Shown piece after piece: positions 5,130 to 5,202 of a stretch of 5,202 nucleotides of DNA (its first letter is position 1; each line of letters opens with the position of its first letter). The notes beneath the pieces were generated by a model, which ran no database searches, was not told the DNA's origin, and worked only from the letters and a program-made list of their open reading frames with translations. The stretch is from Acidobacteriaceae bacterium. GTDB taxonomy: Bacteria > Acidobacteriota > Terriglobia > Terriglobales > Acidobacteriaceae. A program made the translations under genes and the position numbers. Where the stretch lies: positions 16,569-21,770 of the forward strand of contig PLKY01000190.1 of assembly GCA_003140785.1 (NCBI GenBank), in the 5' to 3' direction.

Positions 5130-5202
5130 GAGAGCTTCATTCGGAGATGGTCCGGCTACTCATCACCTATGAAAATAGAACTTAGGCAGTGTAAATAAAT
5201 AA
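5130..5202. other. Tail after the Ada-AlkA gene, no gene seen
   Basis: After the TGA at 5127-5129 there is no clear terminator hairpin. An ATG at 5169 with no close ribosome binding site reaches TAA after nine codons, so it is not a gene. The last bases are AT-rich (TAAATAAATAA) and might be the start of a promoter region. Fusions of this type often lie near an O6-methylguanine methyltransferase gene, but none is visible here. Confidence 0.5.

Noticed and set aside
5169..5198. Short reading frame at the right edge as the start of a downstream gene
   Set aside because: It stops after nine codons and has no ribosome binding site at a suitable distance.

Overview
This looks like a chromosomal stretch of moderate to slightly high G+C from a Gram-negative bacterium, most likely an acidobacterium (Terriglobales/Terriglobia type). 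The main support is the truncated outer-membrane porin at the left edge, whose sequence resembles the BBP2/OmpL-like porins abundant in that phylum. Secreted proteins of unknown function and an Ada-AraC-AlkA fusion fit the same picture. The assignment rests on recognition from memory, not on a search.

Layout: (1) positions 1-1048, minus strand: N-terminal 349 codons of a porin with signal peptide, Ala-rich segment, coiled coil, Ala/Pro linker and the start of the beta-barrel; it runs off the left edge. (2) 1049-1622: a 574-base divergent intergenic region with no convincing gene. It holds a cluster of GTCTTAT/ATAAGAC motifs, two copies of a 10-base repeat, and a perfect 11-bp hairpin. (3) 1623-2267, plus strand: a secreted 214-residue protein of unknown function with a clear ribosome binding site. 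(4) 2268-2397: convergent intergenic region with two weak hairpins. (5) 2398-3363, minus strand: an unusual 321-residue composite protein. It has a soluble N-terminal domain, an internal signal-peptide-like hydrophobic segment, and a C-terminal beta-rich domain ending in Tyr-Ser-Trp. (6) 3364-3521: divergent intergenic region with a long near-perfect inverted repeat. (7) 3522-5129, plus strand: an Ada (zinc, methyl-acceptor)-AraC-AlkA fusion protein of the alkylation response. (8) 5130-5202: AT-rich tail without a recognisable gene.

The genes do not form one evident operon: adjacent genes are divergent or convergent, and only the alkylation-response gene has a well-defined role. Two points stand out. 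First, the Ada-AlkA fusion keeps all four zinc cysteines and a good AraC DNA-binding domain. Its glycosylase domain, however, has substitutions at the positions of AlkA Trp218, Asp238 and Trp272 and in the helix-hairpin-helix, so it may now be mainly a methylation sensor and regulator. Second, the gene divergent from it encodes a protein that seems to span two compartments. I see no transposase, integrase, CRISPR array, tRNA or rRNA in the window.
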